A stretch of DNA of 64,000 nt from Pandoraea anhela (GTDB lineage: Bacteria; Pseudomonadota; Gammaproteobacteria; Burkholderiales; Burkholderiaceae): positions 124,001-188,000 of the forward strand of contig NZ_CABPSB010000001.1 of assembly GCF_902459655.1 (NCBI RefSeq), read 5' to 3'. Of this stretch, positions 10,479 to 18,469 are shown one piece after another. The translations under genes and the position numbers were made by a program. Within the stretch, counting starts at the first letter, position 1. Each line of letters opens with the position of its first letter. Under the pieces are notes generated by a model. That model saw only the letters and a list, made by a program, of their open reading frames with translations, did no database searches and was not told where the DNA came from.

Positions 10479-12017
10479 ATGCAAAAACACCACGCTTCCT
10501 CAACAACGCCCGATTTCACGCCGATTCGGCGCACGACGCCCTTGCGTGCGCTCGTCCGGCGTATTCCCGCCGCGGCGCAAGACTCACCGTGGCTTTCCTT
10601 AGGGATCTACGTGACGATCTATGCGATCGTCTGGACGCTCGTCAGTGCCCGTCTGGATCCGACGGTCCCCTTCGACGCCGTTGAAGCCCTGAACTGGGCA
10701 CGCAACGCCGAATGGGGCACGCCGAAGAACCCATGGCTGGTCGGCATCTCCATGTGGCCGGCACTCGGCCTCAAAGGCGAGGCGCTGGCGTTTTATTGGT
10801 ATGCGTCGCACTTCGCCGCCATCGCCGTCGGCATGCTGGGTGTCTGGCATCTGGCGAAGCGCTTGTCCGGGGACACCCGGCTCGCATGGCTCGCCATGCT
10901 CAGCCTGCATCTGACCGGCGCCATCAACATCGACATCCTGCCGTACAACGACAACTACTTGCTGGTCATGTTCTGGCCCTGGATGCTCTGGTGCTTCGTG
11001 CGTGCGATGTGCGACTCGCCGGGATACTGGATCGGGCTCGGCATCGTGGCCGGGCTGGCCGCCATGACCAAGTATTCGACGTTTGCGCTGCTGGGCGCGA
11101 TGTTCGTCGTCACGCTGTGGACGCCGCAGGCCCGACGCCACTACCGTCACCCTGCCTTCGCGCTGGGGGCGATCCTCTTCGTCGCCCTGATCGCGCCGAA
11201 CGTCCTATGGCTCGTCGAGCACGACTTCGCCGCGTTTCGCTGGGTCGACGATCAGATCCGGCAACGTCTGAACTGGCGCGGACTGCGCGGCGCTCTCACC
11301 GCGTTTTACCCCGTCGCCACGCTTGCCCTCGTCATGCATCTGGCCGGCATGCGCTTCACCCGGCCCACGCATGCCACGCGGCTTGCCGCGTGCGCCGTGC
11401 TGCCTGCGCTGGCGCCGATCCTCGTGTACTTCACGCTGCACGATGGCGGACGCATTTCCGAATGGCTGCAACCGTTCGCGGTGCCTTTGCCGGCGCTGCT
11501 CGTGGGATGTGTCGCGTCCGCGAGCGGCAAACGCGCCTGGCGAATTTCGCGCTGGCTGCCTGTCGTCGGACTGACGGTGCTGATCGGCTATGCCGCCGTG
11601 CTCGGGATGAACCTGCGCAACGCCGGGCAAAAGTTCGCCGGCATCAAGGCGGCAAGTCTGGAGATCGAGCAACGCTGGAACGCCCACTACCAGATGCCGT
11701 TGTCGTTCGTCGGCCATGACCATCTCGCCACCTGGCTGACGTTTTATGCCCCCAGCCAGCCGCGGCTTCTGATGACGTGGTCATCGGCGCAGCGTCCGAA
11801 CATATATACGCGAGACCTGGACGAAGTCGAGGTGCGTGCCCGCGGTGCGATCCTGCTCGGTCGTCCCGGCCGGTCGTGTCGACGCGCGAGCTTCGCGCAA
11901 ACGCTGGCGCTCTGGCCTTCGCTGAGCGTGTCGTTCCGGGAGACTTTGCCGTTCGCGTATCACGGCGGCGCGGCGCCCATTCCACTTTGCGTCGCTTACA
12001 TCGCACCGCAGCGGTGA
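10479..12017 (+). CDS. Membrane glycosyltransferase, GT39/ArnT-like
   Basis: 512 residues with about 10-12 hydrophobic segments (for example WLSLGIYVTIYAIVWTLV, FALGAILFVALIAPNVLWLV). The first loop has the acidic pattern DAVEALNWARN followed by NPWLVGISMW, typical of glycosyltransferase family 39, which move sugars from polyprenyl-phosphate donors on the periplasmic side. The middle loop PYNDNYLLVMFWPWMLWC also fits. Likely role is modification of a lipid or surface polysaccharide; the acceptor is unknown. The last 70 residues are soluble. It stands alone between a hypothetical gene and an orphan binding protein. Confidence 0.82.
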   Translation: MQKHHASSTTPDFTPIRRTTPLRALVRRIPAAAQDSPWLSLGIYVTIYAIVWTLVSARLDPTVPFDAVEALNWARNAEWGTPKNPWLVGISMWPALGLKGEALAFYWYASHFAAIAVGMLGVWHLAKRLSGDTRLAWLAMLSLHLTGAINIDILPYNDNYLLVMFWPWMLWCFVRAMCDSPGYWIGLGIVAGLAAMTKYSTFALLGAMFVVTLWTPQARRHYRHPAFALGAILFVALIAPNVLWLVEHDFAAFRWVDDQIRQRLNWRGLRGALTAFYPVATLALVMHLAGMRFTRPTHATRLAACAVLPALAPILVYFTLHDGGRISEWLQPFAVPLPALLVGCVASASGKRAWRISRWLPVVGLTVLIGYAAVLGMNLRNAGQKFAGIKAASLEIEQRWNAHYQMPLSFVGHDHLATWLTFYAPSQPRLLMTWSSAQRPNIYTRDLDEVEVRARGAILLGRPGRSCRRASFAQTLALWPSLSVSFRETLPFAYHGGAAPIPLCVAYIAPQR

Positions 12018-12113
12018 ATATCCAAAGCAGAATCGCTTCGTTGCCCGCGCGGAACCGGCCCGGATAATCCATTCCATTAGGCAATTCCGAAATGTCAACG
12101 GCGCACTCTGCTC

Positions 12114-13091
12114 ATGAAACCACGCAACTCACTCTCACGTCGTCAATTCCTCGGTGTCGTCGGCGCCGGCGCCGCTTCCTTGGCGCTGCCGTCATGGTCC
12201 GCGCACGCGGCTTACGAGCCGGGCAAGTTCCGCATCGGCTACCAAAAGGCCGCGAGCACGCTGGTGCTCGCCAAGGCGAACGGATCGCTGGAAGCGCGTC
12301 TGCGCCCGCTCGGCGTCGAGTTGACGTGGGCGGAGTTCGCCGCCGGGCCGCAACTGCTCGAAGCGCTCAACGTGGGCGCCATCGATTTCGGGTACGTCGG
12401 TGAAGCGCCGCCCGTCTTCGCTCAGGCCGCCGGGGCCGATTTCGTCTACAGCGCCTATGAAGTGCCCACGCCTCAGGCTGAAGGCGTCGTCGTGGCCAAG
12501 AATTCGGCGATCAAAAGCGTCGCCGATCTTCGGGGCAAACGCGTGGCGTTCAACAAGGGATCGGACGTCCACTGGTTCCTCGTGGCGCTGCTGCGCAAAC
12601 ATGGCCTGGACTATGGTGACATCAGTCCGGTGTTCCTTGCGCCCGCCGACGCACGAGCCGCCCTCGAACGCGGATCGGTCGATGCGTGGGCCATCTGGGA
12701 TCCGTTCCTCACGGCTGTCCTCGAGCAAAGCCCCGTCCGGCTGCTCGCCAACGGCGAGGGCGCCGCCGATCACCATCAATTTTTCCTGAGCCAGCGCGCG
12801 TTCGCGGAAAAACGTGGCGACGTCATCAAAGCCACGCTCGAATCGCTGGGCCAGACCGGTCAGCAAATTCGGGCAGACTATGCGGCGGCGGCCGTGCAAC
12901 TTGCACCGATTCAGGGACTCGACGCGAAGATCATCGAGAAAGGGCTACGGCATTACGCGCATGTCTACAAGCCGGTCTCGGAACCGGTGCTGGCCGCCCA
13001 ACAGCGCATCGCCGATACGTTCCTGCAACTTCGGTTGATTCCGAAATCCATTCGCGTGGCCGACGCCACACTGCGGCAACCGATCGCCTGA
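12114..13091 (+). CDS. Orphan ABC substrate-binding protein, SsuA-like, Tat signal
   Basis: 325 residues. The N terminus LSRRQFLGVVGAGAASLALP is a twin-arginine signal peptide with cleavage after about AHA (residue 32). The mature part is a type 2 periplasmic binding protein of the aliphatic sulfonate/taurine family (FRIGYQKAASTLVLAKANGS, NVGAIDFGYVGEAPPVFAQA, VDAWAIWDPFLTAVLE). It should capture an organosulfur or related compound. No permease or ATPase gene is adjacent, so it either docks to an importer elsewhere or is a relic of a lost operon. A second sulfonate-type binding protein lies at 23490. Confidence 0.88.
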   Translation: MKPRNSLSRRQFLGVVGAGAASLALPSWSAHAAYEPGKFRIGYQKAASTLVLAKANGSLEARLRPLGVELTWAEFAAGPQLLEALNVGAIDFGYVGEAPPVFAQAAGADFVYSAYEVPTPQAEGVVVAKNSAIKSVADLRGKRVAFNKGSDVHWFLVALLRKHGLDYGDISPVFLAPADARAALERGSVDAWAIWDPFLTAVLEQSPVRLLANGEGAADHHQFFLSQRAFAEKRGDVIKATLESLGQTGQQIRADYAAAAVQLAPIQGLDAKIIEKGLRHYAHVYKPVSEPVLAAQQRIADTFLQLRLIPKSIRVADATLRQPIA

Positions 13092-13150
13092 TTGGGCGCG
13101 TCCGGCGCTCCGCCGGACGCCTTGCCTCCGTACGTTCCTTCCCCTCCGTA

Positions 13151-13177
13151 CCCTTCCCACCCTTCCCACCCTTCCCA
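13151..13177. repeat. 9-bp tandem repeat, three perfect units
   Basis: CCCTTCCCA repeated three times without error, preceded by degenerate CCCTTCCCC/CCTCCGTAC copies. It lies in non-coding DNA 60 bases after the orphan binding-protein gene. Confidence 0.8.
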
Positions 13178-13320
13178 CCATCGGCCCGTAAGCCCGGCAA
13201 GCCCCGGCATTTGCGTGCCCCTGACGTCCGGCATCGGGGGCAATACGCATGTGCTCCCTGCGCCATCCCCCAAACCAGCTTTCCGACTTGGCAAAGCCAC
13301 CGCGAATGTGACAGAATTCG

Positions 13321-13349
13321 CAACTCAGTTGCATTGCAACTTGGTTGCA
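13321..13349. promoter_or_regulatory. Overlapping palindromes, likely metalloregulator operator
   Basis: Three perfect dyads overlap: CAACT-C-AGTTG (13321-13331), GTTGCA-T-TGCAAC (13328-13340) and TGCAAC-TTG-GTTGCA (13335-13349). They lie 78 bases before the exported protein gene that precedes the TonB receptor. Repressors of the Fur superfamily bind overlapping dyads of this kind before TonB-receptor genes. The sequence is not a Fur box and I cannot assign it to a named regulator. Confidence 0.55.
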
Positions 13350-13427
13350 TTTAATCGTTGACGTTGCCCGGCAGCGTTCCGTCGCATTCACGCGTTCTGG
13401 TTTTTCGCCCCCACTTCCCTTCGGCTC

Positions 13428-13817
13428 ATGCGTCGCCGCTGGTTTCCCTTATGGCTGGTCGTCTGCGTGCTCGTCACGCAGGTGGCGTTGGCACGGCATA
13501 TCGTGTTTCACACGGTGGCTGCGCTGGCGGCTGCATCGGCACAATCGGGGGGATTGGGAGGGTTGGGGGGATCGCCGCGCCAGTCCGTCGCTGCCGACAA
13601 ATCCGGGCAGAGCGCGGCGGATGAAGAGGGGCTCTTCGAACAGTGCCTCGCCTTCATCGCCGTTGACGTGGCGCTCCCGGGACTACCTGTCTTCGCATCG
13701 CTGCCTTCCGCTCGCGGCTGGCATTACCCGCCGTCTGCAACGCTTCGTGTCCGCTCGGCCTTACGGGGGCCGACGCACAACCGCGACCCACCCTTCGCCT
13801 CAGTGCCGCTCGTCTGA
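13428..13817 (+). CDS. Small exported protein, DUF2946-like
   Basis: 129 residues: a signal peptide (RRRWFPLWLVVCVLVTQVAL), a glycine-rich middle, a single cysteine (EQCLAF) and a C-terminal LRVRSALRGPTHNRDPP segment. The overall plan of short exported protein ending in an RGP-type motif, directly upstream of a TonB receptor, is like DUF2946 proteins that accompany metal-uptake receptors. That assignment is tentative. It is 105 bases before the receptor gene and probably shares its promoter. Confidence 0.6.
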   Translation: MRRRWFPLWLVVCVLVTQVALARHIVFHTVAALAAASAQSGGLGGLGGSPRQSVAADKSGQSAADEEGLFEQCLAFIAVDVALPGLPVFASLPSARGWHYPPSATLRVRSALRGPTHNRDPPFASVPLV

Positions 13818-13922
13818 ATCACAACATTCGCCGCCGTCGAATACAGCTCGCCAACTCGCCAACGCAGGCGGGTCCGCCTTCGACCGCGTGGCGTCAACAC
13901 GTCAAGCACATTGAGGTCCGGC

Positions 13923-16136
13923 ATGACTGCCCGCTCTACTCGTTTCCCCGCGTTCCGTTCATCGCACGCCAGCGCGCGCGCTCAGTTCTCGCAATTCTCT
14001 CGTCGCGCGGTCGCTGCAGCGGCTGCCTCCGTATTCGTCGTCCACGCGCATGCGCAGACCGCGAACACCGCAAGCGGCAATGACACCAACGCGGCGCTGT
14101 CCAGCACGACCGTATCGGCCAAACGCCTCGACGCGGCCCGCAACGCCTTGTCGCCCGACACCGGCAGCTCCGTCTACAACTTCGATCAGTCCGACATCCA
14201 GACGCTGCCGCTGGGCAGCAACACGCCGCTCAATCAGGTGCTGCTGCAAGCCCCCGGTGTCGTGCAGGACTCGTACGGTCAACTCCACGTGCGCGGCGAC
14301 CACGCCAATCTGCAATACCGCATCGACGGCGTGATCATCCCCGAATCCATCAGCGGCTTCGGGCAGGCCATCGACGCGCGCATTGCGTCGCAGATCAATC
14401 TGATCACCGGCGCGCTGCCGGCCCAGTTCGGTTATCGAACCGCCGGGATCGTCGATATTCACACGAAAGGCTCGCCCGGGTTGACCGACGATACGGGCGA
14501 GCCGCCCAAACCGTTCGGGGGGGAAGTCGGCGTGGTGTTCGGCAGCCACGCGGACCGCGAGGTCAACACGCAGTTGTATGGCACCCGGGGCGCACTCAGC
14601 TACTACTTCAGCGCCCGGGTGTCGGCCAACGACATGGGAATCGAGAATCCCACGGCCGAGCGCAACGCGATTCACGACCATACGAATCAGACGAACGCGT
14701 TCGGCATGATGTCTTATCTGCTCAACCCGGATAACCGCGTGTCGTTCATGTTCGGCACGGCCAACAACCGGTTTCAGATTCCGAACTCGCCCGGTGTCGC
14801 CCCGCAATTCACGCTCGACAACGGCGTCATCCCGGACTCGTCCAGCCTGAACGCCAATCAACGCGAGCTGACCGACTTCCAGGTGCTGTCGTGGCAGAGC
14901 CACGTGTCGCCCGAGCTGGACACACAGATTTCGCTATTTCACCGGACAAGCCGTGTCGATTACACGCCAGACCCGCTCGGCGATCTGGCGTACAACGGGG
15001 TGGCGTCGAACATTACGCGACGCAACACGGCGTACGGCGTGCAGACGGACAGCAGCTACAAGCTCACCGACCGTCATACGCTGCGCTTCGGTCTGTTCGT
15101 CCAGCAGGAACAGTTCAGCGTCGACAATACGTCCAACGTTTTCCCCGCCGACGCCAGCGGCCAGCAGACCAGCGGCACGCCGATCACCATCGTCGACAAC
15201 TCCGAGGATCGGGGCACCACATACGGCCTGTATTTGCAGGATGAGTGGAAGGCGACCGACCGTCTGACGGTCAACTACGGGGCGCGTTACGACCACGTAA
15301 ACACCGTCACGAATGAGGGGCAACTCTCACCGCGTCTGGGCCTCACGTACGACCTGACGAGCCGCACTCGCCTGCACGCGGGCTATGCGCGTTACTTCAC
15401 GCCGCCCGCCACCGAGAAAATCGATACGACGTCGGTCACCAAATTCCTGGGTACGACCAATGCGCTGCCGTCCGACGCCAACACCGCCGTGCGCGCCGAA
15501 CGCTCGGACTATTTCGACCTCGGCGTTTCGCATCAGTTGACCTCCGCCGTCACAGTCGGGCTCGACGCGTACTATCGCCGCGTGAATCATCTCCAGGACG
15601 AAGGCCAGTTCGGCAACGCGCTGATCTATTCGACGTTCAATTATGAGAAGGGACGGATTTACGGTGTCGAAGGCACCGTCAACTATCGTCAGGGGAATAT
15701 CGGCGCGTATCTGAACGTGGCGGTCTCTCGCGCCATGGGTCAGGGGATCGAGACGGGACAGTTCAACTTCGGGGATGACGAACTCGCCTACATCGCCAAC
15801 CACTGGGTGCATCTGGATCACGACCAGCAGGTGACGGCATCGGCCGGTGTGTCGTACCAATGGGGCAAGACGCTCTTCTCGACCGACGCCCTGTTCGGCT
15901 CGGGCCTGCGCAGCGGCTTCGTGAACAGCGAACATCTGCCGGCGTACTTCCAGGTCAACCTCGGCATCGGCCAGCAAGTGACCCTGCCCGGGTTGGGGCG
16001 CTTCGACGCCAAGTTGTCGGTCATCAACCTGTTCGACCGTGTCTACGAGTTGCGTGACGGCACCGGCATCGGCGTCGGCGCGCCGCAATTCGGTCCGCGT
16101 CGCACGTTCTATCTCGCGATGTCCAAGCCGTTCTGA
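13923..16136 (+). CDS. TonB-dependent outer-membrane receptor
   Basis: 737 residues. A signal peptide (ending near AHAQ, residue 40), a plug domain with NQVLLQAPGVVQDSYGQLHV and RIDGVIIPE (about 90-210), and a 22-stranded beta barrel ending in the terminal phenylalanine (RRTFYLAMSKPF) expected for outer-membrane insertion. It imports a scarce nutrient using the TonB system; the plug type is one I associate with metal or metallophore receptors, but the ligand is not certain. The ATG at 13923 has GAGG upstream; an in-frame TTG at 13911 is less likely. Upstream palindromes suggest metal-dependent repression. Confidence 0.92.
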   Translation: MTARSTRFPAFRSSHASARAQFSQFSRRAVAAAAASVFVVHAHAQTANTASGNDTNAALSSTTVSAKRLDAARNALSPDTGSSVYNFDQSDIQTLPLGSNTPLNQVLLQAPGVVQDSYGQLHVRGDHANLQYRIDGVIIPESISGFGQAIDARIASQINLITGALPAQFGYRTAGIVDIHTKGSPGLTDDTGEPPKPFGGEVGVVFGSHADREVNTQLYGTRGALSYYFSARVSANDMGIENPTAERNAIHDHTNQTNAFGMMSYLLNPDNRVSFMFGTANNRFQIPNSPGVAPQFTLDNGVIPDSSSLNANQRELTDFQVLSWQSHVSPELDTQISLFHRTSRVDYTPDPLGDLAYNGVASNITRRNTAYGVQTDSSYKLTDRHTLRFGLFVQQEQFSVDNTSNVFPADASGQQTSGTPITIVDNSEDRGTTYGLYLQDEWKATDRLTVNYGARYDHVNTVTNEGQLSPRLGLTYDLTSRTRLHAGYARYFTPPATEKIDTTSVTKFLGTTNALPSDANTAVRAERSDYFDLGVSHQLTSAVTVGLDAYYRRVNHLQDEGQFGNALIYSTFNYEKGRIYGVEGTVNYRQGNIGAYLNVAVSRAMGQGIETGQFNFGDDELAYIANHWVHLDHDQQVTASAGVSYQWGKTLFSTDALFGSGLRSGFVNSEHLPAYFQVNLGIGQQVTLPGLGRFDAKLSVINLFDRVYELRDGTGIGVGAPQFGPRRTFYLAMSKPF

Positions 16137-16203
16137 CGCAGCACGCACCGCCTGCGCCTCCCACCCGGGATGCACCGGCGGTGCCTGCATGTGGCCTTCG
16201 TCG

Positions 16204-16419
16204 TCAGGTCTTGTCCTGGGCAGCCTGACGGCGAAACGCGGTGGTCGTTTGCCCCGCGTACCCCCAGTTATCGGTGTCGACTTCCTCGATGACGATGTGC
16301 GTGAGATGCGGCGGTTTGTGCAACACGCGTTCGAGCGTTTCCGTCACTTCACGAATGACCTGAGCCTTTTGCTCGACGGTATTGCCTTCCCGCGTGATGC
16401 GGATGCTGACGAATGGCAT
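16204..16419 (-). CDS. 4-oxalocrotonate tautomerase family protein
   Basis: 71 residues. Met is followed by the catalytic proline (MPFVSIRITREGNTVEQKAQ), which becomes residue 1 after Met removal; the helix VIREVTETLERVLHKPP and strand THIVIEEVDTDNWGYAGQ are typical. It catalyses keto-enol tautomerisation of an unknown substrate. The ATG has AAGGAG eight bases upstream. The first 71 bases of the gene overlap the 3' end of the upstream SDR gene in another frame, so the two are probably co-translated. Confidence 0.88.
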   Translation of the reverse strand: MPFVSIRITREGNTVEQKAQVIREVTETLERVLHKPPHLTHIVIEEVDTDNWGYAGQTTTAFRRQAAQDKT

Positions 16420-17179
16420 AACGGACTCCTTTGACTTTTGAAACCGCGCGACCGGCAGCGTAACCACCGTCCACCGGCAGAATCGTGCCGGTCACATAGT
16501 CGTTCTCCACCAGATAGCGAACTGCCTGCGCGATGTCCTCGACTTCCGCGATCCGGCCCAGCGGGTGCATCTTGCCGAGCGCGTCGTGCGTCTCGGGGGC
16601 ATGCATCGGCGTGTTGACGACGCCCGGCGCCACGGCATTGACCGTCACACCGAAGGGGGCCAACTCCAGCGCCAGCGCCTTCGTCGCCTGATTCATCCCG
16701 CCCTTGAGCACGGCTGCCAGCAGCGCCGGCACGCCCGAATTGGCCTGCATGGCGAGCGATGCCGTCACGTTCACGATCCGGCCGCTGCCACGACCGCTCA
16801 TGTGACGCGCTGCCGCCTGCGAGAAGTACAGCGTGCCCTTCAGGTTGGTCGCGATTTGCGTCTCGATCTCGTCCGGCGTGAAGTCCACGAACGGCTTGGC
16901 CGCGAAGATGCCGGCATTGTTGATCAGCACGTCTACGTGGCCGTAAGCCTCGATAGCCTTGGCGAACGCCGCCGTTGCGGCGGCCGGATCGGCGACGTCG
17001 CCCGCGACCGGCAAGAAGCGCTCGCCCGCGTCCAGCACCGCGGCCGTCTGCGCCAGACGCGCGTCGCTGCGTCCCGTGCCGACGACGTTGAACCCGTCGC
17101 GCAGGAACGCTTGCGCCAGACCGAGTCCGATGCCGCTCGTGGCGCCTGTGATGATGACCGTACGATTCGACTTGCTCAT
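16349..17179 (-). CDS. Short-chain dehydrogenase/reductase
   Basis: 276 residues. The NAD(P)-binding motif TGATSGIG is at about 11-18, NNAG at about 88-91, and the family's conserved segment VTVNAVAPGVVNTPM near 185. The typical active-site Tyr-x3-Lys is altered: the segment reads SGVPALLAAVLKGGMNQATK, so the Tyr of YxxxK is missing, which may reduce or change catalysis. The family normally ends near VDGGYAAGR; here about 30 more residues follow because the frame runs into the tautomerase gene. It is divergent from a LysR gene that probably controls it. Confidence 0.88.
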   Translation of the reverse strand: MSKSNRTVIITGATSGIGLGLAQAFLRDGFNVVGTGRSDARLAQTAAVLDAGERFLPVAGDVADPAAATAAFAKAIEAYGHVDVLINNAGIFAAKPFVDFTPDEIETQIATNLKGTLYFSQAAARHMSGRGSGRIVNVTASLAMQANSGVPALLAAVLKGGMNQATKALALELAPFGVTVNAVAPGVVNTPMHAPETHDALGKMHPLGRIAEVEDIAQAVRYLVENDYVTGTILPVDGGYAAGRAVSKVKGVRYAIRQHPHHAGRQYRRAKGSGHS

Positions 17180-17302
17180 GATGTGTGTCCTTGATGTGAC
17201 CTGAGAAAACGGAGGATTTCGCCCGCCGGGCCGTCGGCATATCCGCGCCCCCGCTGGTTGGACACACTGTATTGATGATCCGGGACGCGAAAAACACATG
17301 CG

Positions 17303-17331
17303 ATTACACTTGTCTTTTTACATCGTGTAAT
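17303..17331. promoter_or_regulatory. Candidate LysR operator between SDR and LysR genes
   Basis: ATTACAC (17303-17309) and GTGTAAT (17325-17331) are perfect inverted copies with 15 bases between; a tighter dyad TTACA-TCG-TGTAA (17318-17330) overlaps the right half. The site ends 21 bases before the LysR start and is 124 bases from the divergent SDR start. Confidence 0.55.
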
Positions 17332-17351
17332 GAATCGGAGCGAATCCCGAC

Positions 17352-18326
17352 ATGCAACGCCAATTCGACGACGTGCTGCTTGGTAGCATCGAGCTCTTTT
17401 GTCTCGCGGCGGAGGCAGGCAGCTTCACGGCCGCCGCCAATCAGGCCGGGGTCACGCCGGCGGCGGTCAGCCGGTCGGTTGCGCGACTGGAGCAACGCCT
17501 GGGCGTTCGGTTGTTCGTGCGCTCGACGCGCAGCATTCGCCTGACCGAAGGCGGCAGCGCCTACTACGAGGAGTGCCGCGCGGCGCTGGGTCTGCTGGCC
17601 GAGGCGGAACGTCGGGTGTCGGGCGCACAATCGGAGCCGTCGGGCACCTTGCGCATCAGCGTGCCCACGACCTACGGGCACTATCGGCTGCTGCCGCTAT
17701 TGCCGGCGTTCCGCGCGCAGTATCCGCTCATCCGCCTGGAAATCCAGATCAGCAACCAGAACGTCGACCTGCACGAGGAACGGTTCGACTTCGCGGTCCG
17801 CTTTCGGGCGCAGCCCGAATCGCGCATGGTGGCGCGCCATCTCGAAGACGCCGCGCTGGTCGTCATCGCGCACCCGGATTATTTGAAGCGTGCAGGCACG
17901 CCGCGCACGCTGGACGACCTGGCGCGTCATGAGTGCATCGAATTCGACCTGCCGAGCACAGGCCGGCCGATCCCGTGGCTGTTCCGTGACGGCGGCCACG
18001 ACCTCGAATATCATGCGCATGGCAATTTCCGGTGCGCCGACGACGTACTTGGCGGCGTGGCGCTCGCGCGGGCGGGCGGCGGCCTTTTCCAGACGTACCG
18101 GTTCATCGTCGAGGAGGATCTGGCCGCAGGGCGGCTGGTCGAGGTGCTTGGGTCGTATGCGGGACGGTCCCGCCCGGTGAGCCTGATGTTCCCGCACGGC
18201 AAGACGCTGCCTTCGCGTGCGCGGGTTTTCATCGATTTTTTGATAGCGACGCTTGCGCATTCCTCCACGCCGCGCAAGAGTGACGTACGCGCCGCGACGG
18301 TACCCGCAGACCGGCGGCCCGACTAG
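17352..18326 (+). CDS. LysR-type regulator
   Basis: 324 residues: LysR helix-turn-helix (ELFCLAAEAGSFTAAANQAG, TPAAVSRSVARLEQRLGVRL) and an effector-binding domain of the CrgA/DmlR-like group (SGTLRISVPTTYGHYRLLPL, FAVRFRAQPESRMVARHLED). It is divergent from the SDR-tautomerase pair with a dyad between them, so that pair is the likely target. The last 25 residues are a proline/arginine-rich tail outside the family. Confidence 0.92.
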   Translation: MQRQFDDVLLGSIELFCLAAEAGSFTAAANQAGVTPAAVSRSVARLEQRLGVRLFVRSTRSIRLTEGGSAYYEECRAALGLLAEAERRVSGAQSEPSGTLRISVPTTYGHYRLLPLLPAFRAQYPLIRLEIQISNQNVDLHEERFDFAVRFRAQPESRMVARHLEDAALVVIAHPDYLKRAGTPRTLDDLARHECIEFDLPSTGRPIPWLFRDGGHDLEYHAHGNFRCADDVLGGVALARAGGGLFQTYRFIVEEDLAAGRLVEVLGSYAGRSRPVSLMFPHGKTLPSRARVFIDFLIATLAHSSTPRKSDVRAATVPADRRPD

Positions 18327-18469
18327 ACTCGCGGTATTGGCCGGTGGCCGGGCCATGCCGTCCACCTCAAGCCAATCTTCAAGTCAATCGCAAGCCGAAC
18401 ACGCCATCGTCGGCGCCGCGCGGTGCAGCAGTGTGCCGCGGGCGCGACTTGTGAAATACCGAGGTTTTT

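Larger units (their letters stand above)
13092..13427. other. Intergenic stretch with repeat and palindrome cluster
   Basis: 336 bases without a gene. It holds three perfect 9-bp units CCCTTCCCA (13151-13177) and the overlapping GTTGCA/TGCAAC palindromes at 13321-13349, listed separately. The promoter for the downstream exported protein and TonB receptor should lie here. Confidence 0.6.

Noticed and set aside
13321-13349. Naming the palindrome cluster a Zur or Fur site
   Set aside because: It does not match the Fur consensus, and I cannot recall a reliable Zur consensus for this group, so only a metalloregulator-type operator is proposed.
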